From contig CALHUY010000075.1 in the NCBI GenBank assembly GCA_938039295.1, positions 1 through 53,858 of the forward strand: a DNA stretch of 53,858 nucleotides, read 5' to 3'. The notes under the pieces were generated by a model. The model saw nothing but the letters and a program-made list of their open reading frames with translations, was not told the DNA's origin and made no database searches. A program made the translations under genes and the position numbers. Numbering within the stretch: the first letter of the stretch is position 1; every line of letters starts with the position of its first letter. Below are positions 32,329 to 41,613 of the stretch, in pieces. This DNA is from an uncultured Solobacterium sp. Lineage in GTDB: Bacteria > Bacillota_I > Bacilli_A > Erysipelotrichales > Erysipelotrichaceae.

Positions 32329-33605
32329 TGAAGTTAAATACATCACACGCTTTACTCAAAGAAAGTATCGAAAGTTATCAAGAAAAAGTAAATGAACTAC
32401 ACAAAGTAATTTTTGAAAGAACTGGTGCCGGCAACGACTACATGGGATGGGTTGATTGGGCTGAAACATATGATAAGGCTGAATTTGAACGCATCTTAGA
32501 AGTTGCTGAAAAGGTTAAAGATAAGGCTGAAGTATTACTTGTATGTGGTATCGGTGGATCTTACTTAGGTGCACGTGCCGCAATCGAAATGATTCAAGGT
32601 CTATATTCAGGAAATCAGACAGAAGTTATTTTCGTAGGTAATACATTCTCATCTACATATATTGCACAGGTATTAAAGCATATCGAAGACAAGAGCGTAG
32701 TAATGAACGTTATCTCTAAGTCTGGTACAACAACTGAAACAGCACTTGCATTCCGTGTACTTCGTGAATTCATGGAAAAGAAATATGGCAAGGAAGAATG
32801 CAAGGAACGTATTATTGCGACAACGGATAAAGCACGTGGTACATTAAAGGCATTAGCGGATAAGGAAGGCTACGAAACATTCGTTATTCCTGATGATATC
32901 GGTGGTAGATACTCTGTTATTACACCAGTAGGTTTAGTACCACTTGCAATTATGGGAGTGGATATCAAGAAGATCATGGCTGGTCTTTACGATGCATATA
33001 AGGAATTAAATACTGCAGATCTTTCTAAGAACCCTGCATATCAATACGCTGTGTGCAGACGTATTCTACAGAACCAAGGTTACGATGTAGAAATGTTTGT
33101 TGCCTATGAACCACAGCTTGCAATGCTTGCTGAATGGTGGAAACAGTTATTAGGTGAATCTGAAGGTAAGGATGGTAAAGGTATTTTGCCAGATAGTGCA
33201 AACTTCTCAACAGATTTACATAGCTTAGGACAGTTTATCCAAGAAGGTAAGAAAGTTCTATTTGAGACAATCCTAGAAGTAGAAAACCCTACTGAAGATC
33301 TACTTATTCCAACGGATGCAGAAAATAGCGATCAGATGAACTACCTTGCTGGTAAGTCATATGACTGGGTCAATAAGATGGCTTGTCTTGGTACAATTGA
33401 GGCTCATGAAGTAACTGGTGGAGTTCCTAACTTAATCATCTCAATTCCTGATATGAAGGAATATTCATTCGGTTATCTATGTTACTTCTTCTTCATCGCT
33501 ACAGCGATGACTTGCTATATGATTGATATCAACCCATTCAATCAGCCAGGTGTAGAAATCTACAAGAAGAATATGTTCCGCTTATTAGGTAAGCCTACTA
33601 AGTAA
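32325..33605 (+). CDS. pgi: Glucose-6-phosphate isomerase
   Basis: A 426-residue bacterial-type PGI interconverting glucose-6-P and fructose-6-P in glycolysis. Motifs: GIGGSYLGARAAIEM near residue 76, VISKSGTTTETALAFR near residue 128, DDIGGRYSVITPVGL, and the late NPFNQPGVEIYKKNMFRL. Length is typical of the short Gram-positive form. It overlaps the S1-domain gene and ends at its own terminator, so the two form an operon. Confidence 0.95.
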   Translation: MMKLNTSHALLKESIESYQEKVNELHKVIFERTGAGNDYMGWVDWAETYDKAEFERILEVAEKVKDKAEVLLVCGIGGSYLGARAAIEMIQGLYSGNQTEVIFVGNTFSSTYIAQVLKHIEDKSVVMNVISKSGTTTETALAFRVLREFMEKKYGKEECKERIIATTDKARGTLKALADKEGYETFVIPDDIGGRYSVITPVGLVPLAIMGVDIKKIMAGLYDAYKELNTADLSKNPAYQYAVCRRILQNQGYDVEMFVAYEPQLAMLAEWWKQLLGESEGKDGKGILPDSANFSTDLHSLGQFIQEGKKVLFETILEVENPTEDLLIPTDAENSDQMNYLAGKSYDWVNKMACLGTIEAHEVTGGVPNLIISIPDMKEYSFGYLCYFFFIATAMTCYMIDINPFNQPGVEIYKKNMFRLLGKPTK

Positions 33606-33611
33606 GTCTTT

Positions 33612-33640
33612 AAGAGGAAGAAATTCCTCTTTTGCTTTTA
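33612..33640 (+). terminator. Terminator after pgi
   Basis: AAGAGGA / TCCTCTT hairpin with a T-rich tail, just before the MATE gene. Confidence 0.7.
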
Positions 33641-33661
33641 TAGATAGAAAGGATGGAATAT

Positions 33662-35026
33662 ATGTCTACAATGAACCAAGAGGCACATTATCGTCGTATG
33701 ACACAGGATTCAATTCCGCACTTAATTACGCAGCTAGCAATCCCGACGATTATATCAATGCTTGTTACAAGTATCTATAATATGGCAGATACTTACTTTG
33801 TAGGTACAATCAGTACATCTGCTAGTGGTGCAACTGGAATCGTATTTAGTTTGATGTCCATTCTACAGGCCTTTGGCTTTATGTTTGGCCATGGTGCTGG
33901 GGCGAATATCTCACAACAGTTAGGCTCAAAGAATGTCGAAAAAGCTAGAATATACGCATCCACAAGTTTCTTTCTCTCGATTTTTGTTGGCGCAGTTGTA
34001 ATGATAATTGGACTCATCTTCATGGATCCTATGATGCGCATGATGGGTAGTACAGAAACGATTCTTCCGTACGCAAGAATATATGCATTCTATATTTTGC
34101 TTGCAGGCATGGCAATGACATCGAGTTGTGTATTAAATAATATTTTGCGTTATGAAGGAAAAGCCTTCTATGCAATGATTGGTTTAACACTAGGTGGTGT
34201 CTTAAATATCTTTGGTGATTATATTTTAGTGCGTGTATTCCATATGGGTATTGCAGGTGCGGGTTTAAGTACGACAATCTCACAATACATCGGTATGTTT
34301 GTGTTGGTGTTACCTTACCTGCAAGGGAAAACACAGAGTAGATTAGAGTTAAAATATGTAACATGCAAGCATGAGATTCTAAATCGCATCTTTACGACAG
34401 GATTACCATCTTTGAGTCGACAAGGATTAAACTCACTTTCTACGATGGTATTAAATACTACATCTGCGATGTATGGTGATGCGGCTGTTGCAGGAATTTC
34501 TATCGCAACACGTATTGTGTCGTTCTTATTCTGTGTTGCGCTTGGCATTGGTCAAGGTTTCCAACCAGTTAGTTCATTCAACTATGGTGCGAAAATCTAC
34601 AGTCGTGTAAAGAAGGGATTCTATTTTACACTCAAAAGTGGTACAGCTCTAATGGCAATTCTAGCGGTAATTGCATTTACCTTCTCAGGACAGTTTGTGG
34701 CATTGTTTAGAGATGATCCTGATGTTATTGCAGTTGGTACAACGGCATTACGCTTCCAATGTATATCCTTAGTATTAATGCCGATGACGATGTATGGGAA
34801 TATGTTATTTCAGTCAATTTCACGTAGTGCCGTTGCAACATTCTTAGCGATGTTACGGAGTGGACTGATTCTAATCCCTGCTGTCATTATCTTGCATGCA
34901 TGTTTTGGAATAACAGGTATTGAAGCTGCACAATCTGTTAGTGAGATTATGACTGCAATTATTTCATTACCGTTTATTCTTTATCTATTTAAAACATTTC
35001 CAGAAGATGGAAGAGATATCATATAA
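33662..35026 (+). CDS. MATE-family efflux transporter
   Basis: The start at 33662 suits AAGGA at 33647-33651; an ATG at 33653 is too close. About 454 residues with 12 membrane segments in two repeats, each of six helices. Recognisable elements: QLAIPTIISMLVTSIYNMADTYFVG, GAGANISQQLGSKN and, in the second half, GIGQGFQPVSSFNYGAK. Such carriers export drugs or metabolites using Na+ or H+ gradients. The substrate is unknown. It is convergent with apbE across a shared terminator. Confidence 0.92.
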   Translation: MSTMNQEAHYRRMTQDSIPHLITQLAIPTIISMLVTSIYNMADTYFVGTISTSASGATGIVFSLMSILQAFGFMFGHGAGANISQQLGSKNVEKARIYASTSFFLSIFVGAVVMIIGLIFMDPMMRMMGSTETILPYARIYAFYILLAGMAMTSSCVLNNILRYEGKAFYAMIGLTLGGVLNIFGDYILVRVFHMGIAGAGLSTTISQYIGMFVLVLPYLQGKTQSRLELKYVTCKHEILNRIFTTGLPSLSRQGLNSLSTMVLNTTSAMYGDAAVAGISIATRIVSFLFCVALGIGQGFQPVSSFNYGAKIYSRVKKGFYFTLKSGTALMAILAVIAFTFSGQFVALFRDDPDVIAVGTTALRFQCISLVLMPMTMYGNMLFQSISRSAVATFLAMLRSGLILIPAVIILHACFGITGIEAAQSVSEIMTAIISLPFILYLFKTFPEDGRDII

Positions 35027-35051
35027 AAAGCGATGGGTTCATCGCTTTTTT
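35026..35051. terminator. Bidirectional terminator between MATE and apbE
   Basis: AAAAGCGATG / CATCGCTTTT hairpin with flanking A and T runs. Confidence 0.85.
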
Positions 35052-35055
35052 GTAT

Positions 35056-36210
35056 CTAATAAGTAATAATGCCTTTTAAGCCTTCGCTTGCTACAACGTA
35101 ATAGCCGTTTGTTTCTTTGCCATCACCTTGTTTCTTTGCTGGATCCATAACCCATACTGCATTCGCTTCTTTACCTGTTGCTTTCTTGTAAGCTTCAAGT
35201 ACTTTCTTTCCATCTTCGATAGAAAGTGTAAATAGTGTTGTACTTAAGCAGTCAGCGACACCAGAATCTTCTGTAACGATTGTGACGCTATGGTAATGCG
35301 TTGCGGGATAATTTGTGGATGGGTCAATGATGTGGTGATAACTATTACCATCTGTTGCAATATAGAAGCGCTCATAGTCTCCACTAGTCACAAAGGAGAA
35401 GGAGCCTTTGGAAGAAATTAATGCAAGTCCATTTGGTAGTGCACCTTCTGGATCAGCAATACCGACATTCCATGTGCTTCCATCAGGTTTATCATTGACT
35501 GTACGGATGTTTCTGCCAACATTGAAGTAGCCTGCTTGCATGTGTTGACTAACTTCTTCCGCAACTAGTTCAGTCGCATATCCTTTTGCAATACCACCTA
35601 CATCAAATGATTGACATGGCTGAGTAATATATACTGTGCTTTCTTCGTCATTAATTACAACATTATCCCAACCCTTACAACCGGCAGCTTGTGTAAGTTC
35701 TTCCTCTGATGGAAGATTACCAAGTTGTTTTTCAGTGTTGAGTTTAATACCTTCTTCACGATACTTATGCCAAACTTTAAGAAGGGCACCCATGGTAATA
35801 TCAAATTCGCCATTGGAGTAATCATAGAACTGTTTTGCCATATGCAACATGTCAATGATTGGCTTATCAACTTTGACTGGTTGAATACCCGCGTTATCAT
35901 TGATTGTTTTTAGGTTGTTTACACCATCATAGTCGTTATAAATATCAAATAACTGATTGTAATAACGAAGCAGGGTAGTGCTGTCCTTAAAATGAACAGC
36001 TGCCGATTCGGTATTCGTTGTATATTCCATGTAACTATAGATTGTATCGAAACCTACATCAGAACTCACATTTTCATATTTGGTTAGGCTTTCGCTATTG
36101 GTTGAAGTTTTGTTAGAAGTACTGTTTTTACTCTCTTTTGTTGTACAGCCAGTAAGTAGTGTACAAATGCTTAATGCACTGATTAATAATTTTGTAATTT
36201 TTCTTTTCAT
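35056..36210 (-). CDS. apbE: FAD:protein FMN transferase ApbE (lipoprotein)
   Basis: A 384-residue enzyme that links FMN by a phosphoester bond to Thr/Ser in exported flavoproteins. The signal peptide ends at LLTGC, so it is tethered outside the membrane where RnfD, RnfG and FMN-binding domains are modified. Family features: a central FDVGGIAKGYATELV motif, NVGRNIRTV, YHHIIDPSTNYPA and SGVADCLSTTLFTLS, which includes the metal-binding Asp. It is divergent from rnfC with only 91 bp between the starts. A TGATATAGT box ends six bases before the ATG with no Shine-Dalgarno, suggesting leaderless translation. Confidence 0.92.
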   Translation of the reverse strand: MKRKITKLLISALSICTLLTGCTTKESKNSTSNKTSTNSESLTKYENVSSDVGFDTIYSYMEYTTNTESAAVHFKDSTTLLRYYNQLFDIYNDYDGVNNLKTINDNAGIQPVKVDKPIIDMLHMAKQFYDYSNGEFDITMGALLKVWHKYREEGIKLNTEKQLGNLPSEEELTQAAGCKGWDNVVINDEESTVYITQPCQSFDVGGIAKGYATELVAEEVSQHMQAGYFNVGRNIRTVNDKPDGSTWNVGIADPEGALPNGLALISSKGSFSFVTSGDYERFYIATDGNSYHHIIDPSTNYPATHYHSVTIVTEDSGVADCLSTTLFTLSIEDGKKVLEAYKKATGKEANAVWVMDPAKKQGDGKETNGYYVVASEGLKGIITY

Positions 36211-36216
36211 ACAACA

Positions 36217-36225
36217 ACTATATCA
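36217..36225 (-). promoter_or_regulatory. Extended -10 promoter directly at the apbE start
   Basis: On the minus strand TGA plus TATAGT, then six bases (TGTTGT) and the ATG. The predicted transcript begins at the start codon. Confidence 0.6.
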
Positions 36226-36237
36226 CAAAAGGCATCT

Positions 36238-36265
36238 TACTGTTAACGCGGGATTATGTTATAAT
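36238..36265 (+). promoter_or_regulatory. Promoter of the rnf operon
   Basis: TTACTG (36238-36243) and extended -10 TGTTATAAT (36257-36265) with a 16-nt spacer. Start expected near 36272, leaving a ~30-nt leader with GAGGAAAGG. Confidence 0.65.
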
Positions 36266-36301
36266 TTTGTGTGATTTCAGATGAGGAAAGGAAAGAAAAT
36301 T

Positions 36302-37609
36302 ATGTCAATATTTACAGGACCAATGAAGCTTCATTTAAATGGACATAAGGATTGGACTCTTCACAAAGAAGTGTTGAAGTCTATCGATCCAGATGTTGTT
36401 TGGATTCCGCTTGCAAACGGTGTTGCCCCATGCCAACCACTCGTTCAAGTTGGAGATGAAGTTAAGATTGGACAAAAGATAGCAGAAAGAAATGATGCAT
36501 TCTATTTACCACTCTTTGCGTCTGTTTCCGGTACTGTTACGGGTATCGAAAAGTTCTTGGGTGCAGGTGGTACAATGATTGACCATCTACGCATTCAAAA
36601 TGACCACAAGCATACTGTAGAACGTGTGTTTGCGGAGTTTGATTATGAAAAGGCAAGCTGGCAAGAATTACACGCATTTGCGAAGGAGTCCGGTATGCTA
36701 GGCTTAGGTGGTGCAGGATTTCCATCTTATGTAAAGTATAACAAGCCAGAGAATGTAGAACTCTTTATCGTGAATGCAGTTGAGTGTGAACCATTCTTAA
36801 CATCAGATTATAAGAACATTGAAGAAAACATGGACTTACTTAAGGTAGGTACACTTGCGTTCTTCAAGATGAGTAATGCAAAGGCTGGTTGTGTTGCAAT
36901 CAAGGAAGATAAGAAGGAACAGATTGCCCAACTACAAGAAACATTTAAGGAAACACCAATCGAGGTGCGTATCGTTCCTAACGTTTACCCTATGGGTTGG
37001 GAAAGAACACTTGTATACCAGTTAACAAACAAGCGTTATGATAAGTTACCAATTGAGGCAGGCTGTATTGTTAACAACGCATCTACAGCAATTGCATTTG
37101 GTAATGCAATTGTAAATGGTATGCCAGTTACACATAAGTACTTAACAGTATCAGGTGATGCGGTTAAGAATCCACAGAACGTATATGTTCCAGTAGGAAC
37201 AAAGGTACATGACATTATTGATGCTGTTGGTGGATATAAAGATGGTGTAGATGATGTAGTGTTACTTGCTGGTGGACCAATGATGGGTCGTGCAATTCCT
37301 AACGATCAATTCGTAGTAATGGCACAGAACAATGGTCTTACAATCCAGAAGTATGAGAAGCCAGATACAGTTGCTTGTTTACGTTGTGGACGTTGTACAG
37401 AAACATGTCCATCCGGATTACAGCCAGTACGTATCGCTTCTGAACATAAGTCTGTAGACTACGATACATTAATTCGTTTAGATGTAATGAACTGTATTGA
37501 ATGTGGTCTATGTACATATGTTTGTCCATCTAAGATTGAAGTAACTGAGAATGTTAGACGTGCAAAGACATTTGTACGTGCAAAACTAGCAGCACAGGCA
37601 AAGAAATAG
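36302..37609 (+). CDS. rnfC: Rnf electron transport complex subunit RnfC
   Basis: The start at 36302 follows GAGGAAAGGAAAG; an in-frame ATG at 36281 is the alternative. About 435 residues. The N-terminal part has the RnfC barrel-sandwich pattern (PCQPLVQVGDEVKIGQKI). The middle holds the NADH/FMN-binding fold (GLGGAGFPSYVKY, NAVECEPFLTSDY) and an SLBB segment. Two [4Fe-4S] motifs follow: C359-x2-C362-x2-C365-x3-C369 and a second starting at C398. It is the peripheral cytoplasmic entry subunit for electrons. First gene of the operon, 12 bp before rnfD. Confidence 0.94.
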   Translation: MSIFTGPMKLHLNGHKDWTLHKEVLKSIDPDVVWIPLANGVAPCQPLVQVGDEVKIGQKIAERNDAFYLPLFASVSGTVTGIEKFLGAGGTMIDHLRIQNDHKHTVERVFAEFDYEKASWQELHAFAKESGMLGLGGAGFPSYVKYNKPENVELFIVNAVECEPFLTSDYKNIEENMDLLKVGTLAFFKMSNAKAGCVAIKEDKKEQIAQLQETFKETPIEVRIVPNVYPMGWERTLVYQLTNKRYDKLPIEAGCIVNNASTAIAFGNAIVNGMPVTHKYLTVSGDAVKNPQNVYVPVGTKVHDIIDAVGGYKDGVDDVVLLAGGPMMGRAIPNDQFVVMAQNNGLTIQKYEKPDTVACLRCGRCTETCPSGLQPVRIASEHKSVDYDTLIRLDVMNCIECGLCTYVCPSKIEVTENVRRAKTFVRAKLAAQAKK

Positions 37610-37621
37610 GAGGCAAGAAAA

Positions 37622-39418
37622 ATGAAATTTTCATATAAAGTATCGCCTAACTATGCGGCTAAACAATCTACAACAGGAATAATGTTGGAACTTAGCTTAG
37701 CTTTGGTTGTTGTGACAGTTGCTTCTGCAATCTGGTATGGAATGACAGGCGGTGCTTCTTTAGGTATTCGCGTTATTCTACTGTCCATCGCTTCTGTAGT
37801 AACTGCAGTGTGTACTGAAACATTGTACTTACTTGCAAGAAAGAAGAAGGACATTGCAAAAGAATTGTTACATTCCTATGGTTGGGTAACAGGTTTAATT
37901 ATTCCATTAATTACAAGAATTAATGTTAGTTTTTACGCAATTATCATTGCGACTGCAATTGCAATCTTGTTTGGTAAGATGCTATTTGGTGGATTTGGTC
38001 AAAATATCTTCAACCCTGCAGCATTTGCGGAAGCAATTATCATGAACTCATTTAGTGCAAGTGTTGCGGCTGATATTCAAACAGGTGCTACACCACTTGC
38101 AGTTATGAAGTCTTATGGCTGGATAGTTGATGGCAGTACATTGCAAAATGTATTAGGTCAATTTGGTAACTTATCTGGTATGTTCTTAGGTAACTATCAA
38201 AGTGTTATCGGTGGATCATGCGCATTATTATTAATTCTCGTTGCAGTATATCTCATTGCTAGACGTATTATTGACTATCGTTTAACAGTGACATATATCT
38301 TAACAGTATTTGTTGTATCTCTCATTATTGGATTAATCCACGGTGCAGGTTTTGAATATGCAATCGTAAATGTGTTAGCGGGTGGTGTATTATTCGCTGG
38401 TGTATTCATGTTAACAGACCCAGTGACTTCACCAGTATCAATTCCAGGTAGATATGTATTTGCGGTAGGTGCTGCAGCTCTTACATTGATTATTCGTTGG
38501 AAGGCTAACTTACCAGATGGTGCATTATTCTCCATCTTAATCATGAATATGTTAACTCCTGCAATTGATCAGTTACTTGATGGTAGCCAGATCAAAGATG
38601 CAGCAAAGATTGCACGTAAGGCGGTTATCGCAATGTGTGCATTCTTAGTGGCAGTTCTTCTTGTTGGTGCAAGCTTAACAGCGAAGACTCCAACAGTTGC
38701 TGAAGAACCTAAGAAGGATGATAAGCCAGCAGAGGCAGTAGCACTAAGCGCTGAAGACTATAGTGAAAATGAAGCAGAGTGCACAGAAATAAGTAATGAT
38801 GGTGCAACTGCAGTATATGCATGTAAGGCAAAGGGATTTGAAGGTGTAAACGAAGCTACAGTAACAATTGACGTAGCTAAGAAGACAGTCGTATCCTTTG
38901 CAGTTACTAAGTTCAGTGATACTGAAGAAGTTGGTGATCTTGCAACTACAGAAGAACAACTAAAGAAATATGTTGGTGCAACTGCAGATAGTAAGATTGA
39001 CTCAACAACAGGTGCTTCTTTCACAAGTAAGTCTTTACGTGCAATGATTGCGAAAGCATTAAAGTCTGCTTCCGCAGTAGCATTAGGTGCAGAAGACTTC
39101 AAAGACAACAAAGCAGAATGTTCAGAAACAAGCAATGATGGTACAACAGCTATCTATGCATGTAAGGCACAAGGCTTTGAAGGTGTAAATGAAGCAACAG
39201 TTACAGTAGATGTAGCTAGTAAGTCTGTTAAGAGTATCGAAGTAACAAAGTTTAACGATACAGAAGGCGTAGGCGACCTAGCAACAAAAGCAGCTGAGTT
39301 AGAAAAGTACAAGGGAGTAACACTTGAAAGTAAGGTAGACTCAACAACAGGTGCAACATTCACAAGTACATCACTCAGAGCAATGATTACAACAGCCTTA
39401 CAGGCTGCAACAAAGTAA
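37622..39418 (+). CDS. rnfD: RnfD fused to two C-terminal FMN-binding domains
   Basis: A 598-residue protein, against ~320-350 for usual RnfD. Residues 1-~350 are RnfD/NqrB with about ten membrane helices and the covalent-FMN motif TGATPLA (acceptor T157). After the last helix and a charged linker come two FMN-binding domains, ~373-482 and ~483-598. Each ends in a flavinylation motif: TTGAS (S466) and TTGAT (T579). The second domain is encoded by a 333-bp segment identical to the end of rnfG. The extra domains should lie outside the membrane and be loaded by ApbE, giving RnfD up to three flavins. Such a fusion is unusual. Confidence 0.93.
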   Translation: MKFSYKVSPNYAAKQSTTGIMLELSLALVVVTVASAIWYGMTGGASLGIRVILLSIASVVTAVCTETLYLLARKKKDIAKELLHSYGWVTGLIIPLITRINVSFYAIIIATAIAILFGKMLFGGFGQNIFNPAAFAEAIIMNSFSASVAADIQTGATPLAVMKSYGWIVDGSTLQNVLGQFGNLSGMFLGNYQSVIGGSCALLLILVAVYLIARRIIDYRLTVTYILTVFVVSLIIGLIHGAGFEYAIVNVLAGGVLFAGVFMLTDPVTSPVSIPGRYVFAVGAAALTLIIRWKANLPDGALFSILIMNMLTPAIDQLLDGSQIKDAAKIARKAVIAMCAFLVAVLLVGASLTAKTPTVAEEPKKDDKPAEAVALSAEDYSENEAECTEISNDGATAVYACKAKGFEGVNEATVTIDVAKKTVVSFAVTKFSDTEEVGDLATTEEQLKKYVGATADSKIDSTTGASFTSKSLRAMIAKALKSASAVALGAEDFKDNKAECSETSNDGTTAIYACKAQGFEGVNEATVTVDVASKSVKSIEVTKFNDTEGVGDLATKAAELEKYKGVTLESKVDSTTGATFTSTSLRAMITTALQAATK

Positions 39419-39423
39419 GGAGG
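39091..39423 (+). repeat. 333-bp exact direct repeat, copy A (end of rnfD)
   Basis: Identical at all 333 bases to 40038-40370. It covers the last FMN-binding domain, the stop codon and the TAAGGAGG ribosome site of the following gene. Copies start 947 bp apart. Confidence 0.97.
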
Positions 39424-39429
39424 TGTCGT

Positions 39430-40365
39430 ATGAAAATTGATAAGACTTCAGGAGTATATAAATCATGCATGCTCGGTATTCTCTGCGCAGTGTGTGGAAT
39501 TCTACTATCAACAGTAAATGCGATTACCGCTCCTATTATTGAAGAAAATGCATTAGCATCTGTTAAGTCTTCACTTGAAGTTATTTACCCAGGTGCAACA
39601 TTCACAGATGTTACAGAAGACAAGATTGGTCTTCTTGAATTAAAAGATGGTGAAGAAAAACTTATCGATGGTATTTATAATGCGGAAGGTAAGGGAACAA
39701 TCTTTACATTACATTCTACAGGTTATAACGCTGATGGATTCACATTCATGATTGCTTATAACAATGATGGTTCAGTTGCTGGATATAGCGTACTAGAACA
39801 AGCTGAAACAGCTGGTAAGGGTGATAAGGCATTTAAGGATCCATATGTAAGTGATGTATTAAAACTAACTTCATCAGATACAATGCCACTCATCTCTGGT
39901 GCAACAATTACATCTGCTGCAGTTGGTAAAGCAGTTGACCAGGCTAGACAAGTATTCAATAAGATGAATAACATCTCTTATGATGAAAATGCAACAGCTA
40001 CTCCTGCTCCAAAGGCAGAGCCAGTAGAACTTGCAAAAGAAGACTTCAAAGACAACAAAGCAGAATGTTCAGAAACAAGCAATGATGGTACAACAGCTAT
40101 CTATGCATGTAAGGCACAAGGCTTTGAAGGTGTAAATGAAGCAACAGTTACAGTAGATGTAGCTAGTAAGTCTGTTAAGAGTATCGAAGTAACAAAGTTT
40201 AACGATACAGAAGGCGTAGGCGACCTAGCAACAAAAGCAGCTGAGTTAGAAAAGTACAAGGGAGTAACACTTGAAAGTAAGGTAGACTCAACAACAGGTG
40301 CAACATTCACAAGTACATCACTCAGAGCAATGATTACAACAGCCTTACAGGCTGCAACAAAGTAA
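39430..40365 (+). CDS. rnfG: RnfG with a duplicated C-terminal FMN-binding domain
   Basis: A 311-residue protein, against ~180-210 for usual RnfG. One N-terminal membrane anchor (residues ~12-31) is followed by the canonical RnfG FMN-binding domain with the motif SGATIT (acceptor T159). A short Ala/Pro linker (TATPAPKAEP) then leads to a second FMN-binding domain with TTGAT (T292). That second domain is identical in protein and DNA to the last domain of RnfD. The protein is expected on the outer side of the membrane carrying two ApbE-attached FMNs. Ribosome site AAGGAGG, 11 bp after rnfD. Confidence 0.93.
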   Translation: MKIDKTSGVYKSCMLGILCAVCGILLSTVNAITAPIIEENALASVKSSLEVIYPGATFTDVTEDKIGLLELKDGEEKLIDGIYNAEGKGTIFTLHSTGYNADGFTFMIAYNNDGSVAGYSVLEQAETAGKGDKAFKDPYVSDVLKLTSSDTMPLISGATITSAAVGKAVDQARQVFNKMNNISYDENATATPAPKAEPVELAKEDFKDNKAECSETSNDGTTAIYACKAQGFEGVNEATVTVDVASKSVKSIEVTKFNDTEGVGDLATKAAELEKYKGVTLESKVDSTTGATFTSTSLRAMITTALQAATK

Positions 40366-40370
40366 GGAGG
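40038..40370 (+). repeat. 333-bp exact direct repeat, copy B (end of rnfG)
   Basis: Same sequence as 39091-39423. Identity begins and ends abruptly: c/a difference just upstream, and divergence right after the shared TAAGGAGG. Confidence 0.97.
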
Positions 40371-40375
40371 AAGGT

Positions 40376-41038
40376 ATGAGCGAAAATAAAGTAAAAGGTC
40401 AAGGCTTCTTCTCTAAATTAGCAACAGAAAACCCAGTATTCGCAACTTATTTGGGTATCTGTTCAACATTAGCGATTACAACAAGCTTAAATAGTGCAAT
40501 CGGTATGGGTGTTGCGGTAATTATCGTATTAACTTTATCCAACATCTTAGTATCACTTATTGCACCAATCACACCAGATGATATTCACATTCCAGTTTAT
40601 ATCGTTATTATTGCGACATTAGTTACTATCGTTTCTATGTTTATGCATGCATATACACCAAGTCTATTTACAGCGTTAGGCGCATTCTTAGACTTAGTTG
40701 TAGTAAACTGCATTATCTTAGGACGTGCTGAAGCATATGCATGCAAGCATTCAGTACCTGAATCTATCGTTGATGGAATCCAGCAGGGTTGTGCATACAC
40801 ATTTGCACTTCTTGCAATGTCAATCATCAGACAGTTATTAGGTACTGGTGGATTATCATTCTCTAATCCATTTACAAACAATGTCGTATTTGCATTCAGA
40901 ATTATTCCAGAAGGATTTGAAATCCCAATGTTTACAGAGCAGTTTGGTGCATTTATTACATTTGCGTGCTTAGCTGCTGGTGTAGCTGCTTACAAGAACT
41001 TTCTTGCTAAGCCAGTGAAGAAAGGAGCTGCTAAATAA
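40376..41038 (+). CDS. rnfE: Rnf complex subunit RnfE
   Basis: A 220-residue membrane subunit with about six helices. Typical RnfE/NqrD elements are ENPVFATYLGICSTLAITTS, the LVVVNCIILGRAEAYA segment and a late helix with FITFACLAAGV. Together with RnfA it carries the membrane-buried iron centre and forms the core of the ion pump. The stop overlaps the rnfA start by one base. Confidence 0.94.
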   Translation: MSENKVKGQGFFSKLATENPVFATYLGICSTLAITTSLNSAIGMGVAVIIVLTLSNILVSLIAPITPDDIHIPVYIVIIATLVTIVSMFMHAYTPSLFTALGAFLDLVVVNCIILGRAEAYACKHSVPESIVDGIQQGCAYTFALLAMSIIRQLLGTGGLSFSNPFTNNVVFAFRIIPEGFEIPMFTEQFGAFITFACLAAGVAAYKNFLAKPVKKGAAK

Positions 41039-41610
41039 TGAACTTATTTACACTCTTGATCAGTGGATTACTGATTAACAATATTATTCTTACTAAGTTC
41101 TTAGGTATGTGCCCATTCATGGGAGTATCTACAAAACTTGAATCTGCAGTAGGTATGGGTCTAGCCGTTATCTTCGTTATCTTCGGAGCATCCATTCTTG
41201 CATGGGTACTTTACTACTTTGTATTAGTTCCTTTTGAACTAGAGTTTATGGAACTTATCTGCTTCATCTTATTGATTGCAGCATTCGTACAGTTCGTTGA
41301 ACTGTTCGTTAAGAAGTTCTCACCAGATCTCTACAAGTCATTAGGTATTTACTTACCTTTGATTACAACTAACTGTGCAGTTCTTTATGTTGCAATGGCA
41401 AACATTACACAGAAGTACACATTAGTTGAGACAATGGTAAACTCTATTGCAGTTCCTGCTGGCTTTATGATGATGCTAGTTATCTTTGCAACAATCCGTA
41501 AACGTTTAAATCAAAACGATATTCCGAAGGCATTCCAGGGCAATCCTATCGCTTTCATCTGTGCAGCAATTATGGCAATTGCATTCTCTGCATTTGCTGG
41601 ACTTGTATAA
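41038..41610 (+). CDS. rnfA: Rnf complex subunit RnfA
   Basis: A 190-residue membrane subunit with six helices, homologous to RnfE in inverted topology. Motifs: NNIILTKFLGMCPFMGVSTKLESAVGMG and LPLITTNCAVLYVAMAN. The conserved Cys in GMCPF and NC provide ligands of the intramembrane Fe-S centre. Coupled to rnfE by TAATG. Confidence 0.95.
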   Translation: MNLFTLLISGLLINNIILTKFLGMCPFMGVSTKLESAVGMGLAVIFVIFGASILAWVLYYFVLVPFELEFMELICFILLIAAFVQFVELFVKKFSPDLYKSLGIYLPLITTNCAVLYVAMANITQKYTLVETMVNSIAVPAGFMMMLVIFATIRKRLNQNDIPKAFQGNPIAFICAAIMAIAFSAFAGLV

Positions 41611-41613
41611 GTC

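Noticed and set aside
39154..40310. Two identical 69-codon antisense frames (39154-39363 and 40101-40310)
   Set aside because: They are shadows of the 333-bp repeated FMN-domain segment, identical only because the repeat is.
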